Positions 13,278-16,006 of a stretch of 16,006 nucleotides of DNA are shown here, piece by piece. The notes beneath the pieces were generated by a model. That model made no database searches and had not been told where the DNA came from. It saw only the letters and a program-made list of their open reading frames with translations. The translations under genes were made by a program, and so were the position numbers. How positions within the stretch are numbered: position 1 is the first letter of the stretch; each line of letters opens with the position of its first letter. This DNA comes from Treponema sp. UBA1747 (GTDB lineage Bacteria > Spirochaetota > Spirochaetia > Treponematales > Treponemataceae), in assembly GCA_002315375.1 (NCBI GenBank), contig DCHR01000059.1:7715-23720 (forward strand), in the 5' to 3' direction.

Positions 13278-14774
13278 TTAACGCAATACCGGCTTGTAAG
13301 CTTTGATTGCCTTGAAGAGGAATGCGTTGAGGTCTTCGATCTTTACGCGTTCCTGTTCCATTGAATCACGGAAACGAACTGTTACTGTTCCGAAGAGATC
13401 ATTCTTAGAACCGTCTTCTTTTGTTTCCTGGATTGTATCGTAGTCTACAGTTACACAGAATGGAGTACCAACTTCATCCTGACGGCGGTAACGTTTTCCA
13501 ACTGTTCCAGAAGTATCGAAATCTGTTACAAAGTCTTCCTTGAGCATGTGCTGAATTTCTTTTGCTTTTTCAGAAAGACCGTCTTTCTTCATAAGTGGAA
13601 GAACTGCAACTGTAATTGGTGCGAGACGTGGATCAAGGTGAAGTACTGTGCGGTAGTCATCTTTTCCGTCTGTTCCAACATTCTGTTCTTCGTATGCTTC
13701 ACAGAGGAACATAAGGAAGTTGCGGTTAAGACCTGCAGAAGTTTCGATTACGTATGGAATGTATTTTTTGTTTCCGTCTTCCTGGTCGATGTAAGACATA
13801 TCCTTTTTAGAATATTCCTGGTGCTGAGAAAGGTCAAAGTCAGTTCTTGAGTGAATACCTTCGATTTCTTCAAAGCCGATCGGGAAGTTGTATGTGATGT
13901 CGTATGCATCTTTTGCGTAGTGAGCAAGCTTGTCGTGGTGGTGCCATTTAAGCTGTTTTTCAGGGATACCGTATTTAAGGTAGAATGCCCAGCGGTCATT
14001 ACGCCAGCGTTCGAATGTTTCGTCTTCAGTTCCTGGTTTACAGAAATATTCCATTTCCATCTGTTCAAATTCACATGTACGGAAAATGAAGTTCTTGAAG
14101 ATAAGTTCGTTGCGGAATGATTTACCAACCTGAGCAACACCGAAAGGAACCTTCATGCGGTTAGACTGAACGATGTTCTTGAAGTCTGTGAAGATACCCT
14201 GACATGTTTCAGGACGGAGATAAATAAGGTGAGCTTCATCAGCTACTGCACCCTGATATGTTTTGAACATAAGGTTGAATTCACGAACGTCTGTGTAGTT
14301 TTTAGCTTCATCGTGACAGTTTGGACAAACGATGTTTTCTTTGATGAAAGCTTCCATTTCTTCGTGTGACATTGTATCAACTGGTTTTCCAGGAGCTTTG
14401 TCCGGGTTAGCAGCTACGTATTCTTCGATCATTTTGTCAGCGCGATGACGTGCATTACATTTTGGATTTTTACAGTCAATCATTGGATCTGAGAAGTGTC
14501 CAACGTGACCAGAAGCTTCCCATGTTGTATGGTGCTGGAAAATAGCAGAATCAAGACCAACTACATCGTCATGAAGCTGAGTCATGTAGTGCCACCATTC
14601 GTTCTGAATGTTGCGTTTGAAATCTACACCAAGTGGACCATAATCCCAGGCACCAGCCTGTCCACCATAAATTTCAGAAGCCTGATATACAAAACCACGT
14701 CTTTTACAGAGGGAAATGATTTTGTCCAGAGTACATGCATGTTCATCAACAGGCATTTTTTCATTTTTTGCCAT
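13278..14774 (-). CDS. glyQS: glycine--tRNA ligase, alpha2 (single-chain) type
   Basis: Class II aminoacyl-tRNA synthetase that charges tRNA-Gly in the cytoplasm. The 498-residue single chain is the homodimeric type found in archaea, eukaryotes and part of bacteria, not the alpha2beta2 enzyme. Visible landmarks: the N-terminal GFVYQASEIYGG...WDYGPLG block (about 32-53), an insertion with two cysteine pairs (CKNPKC and CPNC) likely to bind zinc, LRPETCQGIFTDFKN, class II motif 2 FRNEL, ETSAGLNRNF as motif 3, and the C-terminal anticodon-binding domain (about 390-498, starting near DPRLAPITVAVLPL). The start ATG has AAGGAG 8 bases upstream. Upstream, 14775-14871 is 97 bp of leader and promoter sequence holding only a short CCAC/GTGG hairpin; I could not pick a convincing promoter there. 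Confidence 0.96.
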   Translation of the reverse strand: MAKNEKMPVDEHACTLDKIISLCKRRGFVYQASEIYGGQAGAWDYGPLGVDFKRNIQNEWWHYMTQLHDDVVGLDSAIFQHHTTWEASGHVGHFSDPMIDCKNPKCNARHRADKMIEEYVAANPDKAPGKPVDTMSHEEMEAFIKENIVCPNCHDEAKNYTDVREFNLMFKTYQGAVADEAHLIYLRPETCQGIFTDFKNIVQSNRMKVPFGVAQVGKSFRNELIFKNFIFRTCEFEQMEMEYFCKPGTEDETFERWRNDRWAFYLKYGIPEKQLKWHHHDKLAHYAKDAYDITYNFPIGFEEIEGIHSRTDFDLSQHQEYSKKDMSYIDQEDGNKKYIPYVIETSAGLNRNFLMFLCEAYEEQNVGTDGKDDYRTVLHLDPRLAPITVAVLPLMKKDGLSEKAKEIQHMLKEDFVTDFDTSGTVGKRYRRQDEVGTPFCVTVDYDTIQETKEDGSKNDLFGTVTVRFRDSMEQERVKIEDLNAFLFKAIKAYKPVLR

Positions 14775-14871
14775 AAAATTCTCCTTCTATACACCACCGG
14801 CTTGTGGCATACGGATTTAAATTAATGCAAAGATTTTATCAGAAAATTGAGTTTTATTCTATTAGAACGGT

Positions 14872-15252
14872 TTACGCCTCATAGAGTTTAAGTTCAGGAT
14901 AAACCGACTGAATCAATTTAAAGTGATTGTCTTTTGTCCACACAGGAACGTCGTACTTAATTCCGAGATAGGCAATGAGGGCATCAGTCACAGGAATTGA
15001 AAAACCGTTTTTTCGTATTGTCTGAAGCATAAGACCTGCAAATTCCCAGTCGTATTCATCAACGACCAGAAGATTAAAAGCCCGCAAAAATCCAAGCATT
15101 CTATCTGCTTCATCATCAGATTGAGCACCATGAAGTAATTCTGATTTTACAGGTCCACAAACGGAATGCTTATCCTTTGAGATGTTTAAATTACGGAGCT
15201 GTTCCGGATTTCGCCAGTAGTCAATTAAAATATTTGTATCACACAAAATCAT
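14872..15252 (-). CDS. vapC: PIN-domain toxin, VapC family
   Basis: A 126-residue PIN-domain protein, normal length for VapC ribonuclease toxins, which cleave specific RNAs such as tRNAs when freed from antitoxin. The acidic metal-binding set is complete: D5 in CDTN, E38 in VKSELLHG, D90 in VTDALIA and D108 in WTKDNHF. The start ATG overlaps the antitoxin's stop codon (ATGA, 15249-15252), so synthesis is coupled to and follows the antitoxin. Its stop lies 97 bp before the glycyl-tRNA synthetase start, with no obvious terminator between. Target RNA cannot be read from sequence. Confidence 0.9.
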   Translation of the reverse strand: MILCDTNILIDYWRNPEQLRNLNISKDKHSVCGPVKSELLHGAQSDDEADRMLGFLRAFNLLVVDEYDWEFAGLMLQTIRKNGFSIPVTDALIAYLGIKYDVPVWTKDNHFKLIQSVYPELKLYEA

Positions 15253-15653
15253 AAAATACTGATCCTCCTTAATTCATTCACAGCTTCTTCATCAATATCA
15301 ATTGGCTCAGATCCAAATTGCTCAAGAGCTTCTTTTACACTTATTTGAGGTGGCATTGGGGGCTGAACGTTTGCCCTGATTTTTTTGATGAATGCGGCTC
15401 TCTTTTCATCTTCTTCTTTTGACTGAATAAGACGCGGAGGATTATTAATTGCATTGTACATTTCCTGATACTTTTCTACCGAAATCATTACGCATTCAGG
15501 AACATTGTTTTTTACAACAACACGAATTCCGTCTTCTTTAACTTCTTCTATGATTTTTCCGGCTTCACCTTTATTAAAACGGGAAACAGAAACAATGGCA
15601 TTGAGAACTTTTAATGCTGTAAATGAGTCAAAACGTACTTGAGGAACAGTCAT
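15249..15653 (-). CDS. antitoxin of the PIN toxin, Phd/YefM-like
   Basis: The partner antitoxin, expected to bind the PIN toxin and its own promoter. The start is ATG 15653, with GGAGG 7 bases upstream, giving 134 residues; an upstream in-frame ATG at 15701 lacks such a site. The N-terminal half (about 15-60; VSRFNKGEAGKIIEEV, VVVKNNVPECVMISVEKYQE) has the strand-helix pattern of the Phd/YefM DNA-binding fold. Residues about 68-134 are charged and should be flexible, as in toxin-neutralising tails. It is longer than typical Phd antitoxins (about 75-90 residues). Upstream repeats at 15673-15710 are likely operator sites. Confidence 0.82.
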   Translation of the reverse strand: MTVPQVRFDSFTALKVLNAIVSVSRFNKGEAGKIIEEVKEDGIRVVVKNNVPECVMISVEKYQEMYNAINNPPRLIQSKEEDEKRAAFIKKIRANVQPPMPPQISVKEALEQFGSEPIDIDEEAVNELRRISIL

Positions 15654-15672
15654 ATAATACCTCCATAAATAT

Positions 15673-15710
15673 ATCGATAAATAAATACTACTTCGTATCA
15701 ATAAATAAAT
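15673..15710. promoter_or_regulatory. repeated sites in the toxin-antitoxin promoter (candidate operators)
   Basis: ATCGATAAATAAAT (15673-15686) and ATCAATAAATAAAT (15697-15710) are direct repeats with one mismatch and a 24-bp period, close to two helical turns. Between them lies the short palindrome TACTTCGTA. The block is 20 bp upstream of the antitoxin start, where Phd-type antitoxins bind cooperatively to repress their own operon. Confidence 0.45.
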
Positions 15711-15742
15711 CTACCTTAAAAAAGCCATTTTTATCAGGGCAT

Positions 15743-15770
15743 AAAAAAAGCTCCCTCACAGGGAAGGAGC
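15743..15770 (-). terminator. intrinsic terminator for the gene at the right edge
   Basis: Read on the minus strand, GCTCC (15770-15766) pairs with GGAGC (15754-15750), with further pairing possible inside the loop, and seven T's follow (15749-15743). It lies 24 bp after the stop of the right-edge gene and isolates it from the toxin-antitoxin operon. Confidence 0.7.
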
Positions 15771-15794
15771 CGTATCAGAAGAATTGTTTACAGA

Positions 15795-16006
15795 TTATTC
15801 TTCAGAAGATTTATTGATGAAAACAAGGTAACCGATGGCAACAGCGAGTTCAACACTCAATGCATCAAGAACACTATGAAAGCCGAAGAAATTACTATAA
15901 CCGTAATAATAATCACCACCATGATGTCCCCAGCCAAGAACATAACCCCTGATTAAAGACCATACGATAATGATTGCAATAAGAATGAAACCGATAAGGT
16001 TTGCAG
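15795..16006 (-). CDS. small membrane protein, 5' end outside window
   Basis: An open frame enters from the right edge and stops at TAA (15797-15795), leaving 69 visible residues. It opens with a hydrophobic stretch, NLIGFILIAIIIVWSLIRGY, followed by a glycine-, histidine- and tyrosine-rich loop (LGWGHHGGDYYYGYSNFFGF), a second moderately hydrophobic helix (about VLDALSVELAVAIGYLVFI) and the tail NKSSEE. This suggests at least two membrane segments. A terminator follows at the right distance, which supports a real gene. I do not recognise the family. Confidence 0.65.
   Translation of the reverse strand, partial: ANLIGFILIAIIIVWSLIRGYVLGWGHHGGDYYYGYSNFFGFHSVLDALSVELAVAIGYLVFINKSSEE

Noticed and set aside
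13748..14140. Long open frames overlapping the glycyl-tRNA synthetase gene in other frames, on both strands
   Set aside because: They overlap a certain gene, have no ribosome-binding sites, and their low-complexity translations fit shadow frames.
15990..15997. ACCGATAA on the plus strand near the right edge
   Set aside because: It lies within the edge gene in antisense, and no TAAA element is correctly spaced.

Overview
The window looks like chromosomal DNA of a treponeme-like spirochaete of moderate, AT-leaning composition. That call rests on the gene mix: a DUF115/Maf-like protein, a PASTA-tailed class B PBP, LysM-M23 peptidase, HD-GYP protein and an alpha2-type glycyl-tRNA synthetase with divergent motif 3. 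It is an inference; there is no rRNA or other phylogenetic marker here. No insertion sequence, phage gene, tRNA, rRNA or CRISPR array was seen.

Left part (1-9416) is a cell-envelope region. A D,D-carboxypeptidase gene (dacA-like, +) converges on a three-gene minus-strand unit: LysM-M23 endopeptidase, an 81-residue zinc-ribbon/coiled-coil protein, and a beta-propeller protein with a degenerate NodB deacetylase domain. A 47-bp divergent region with a perfect inverted repeat separates this unit from a plus-strand unit of three overlapping genes: signal peptidase I (lepB), class B penicillin-binding protein (ftsI-like) and a DUF115 protein of the kind linked to flagellin glycosylation.

Middle part (9417-11127) is the most interesting. 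A 418-bp gap holds dispersed-repeat material, then a promoter matching the flagellar sigma-28 (FliA) consensus (TAAAGTTT-N11-ACCGATAT), then about 140 bp able to fold into several hairpins and ending in a strong intrinsic terminator: a candidate FliA-driven small RNA. A second FliA-like promoter follows, directly before an HD-GYP-type gene with altered metal-ligand positions. A third FliA-like promoter lies before the LysM-M23 gene. Together they suggest that peptidoglycan remodelling, an sRNA and an HD-GYP protein may be co-regulated with the periplasmic flagella.

Right part (11128-16006) is mostly housekeeping: a stand-alone sugar-ABC-transporter ATPase (UgpC/MsmK/MalK type) with a promoter and an operator-like inverted repeat, a bidirectional terminator, an aldo/keto reductase lacking two catalytic residues, glycyl-tRNA synthetase, a PIN-toxin/Phd-type antitoxin pair with repeated sites in its promoter, and the 3' end of a small membrane-protein gene running off the right edge.
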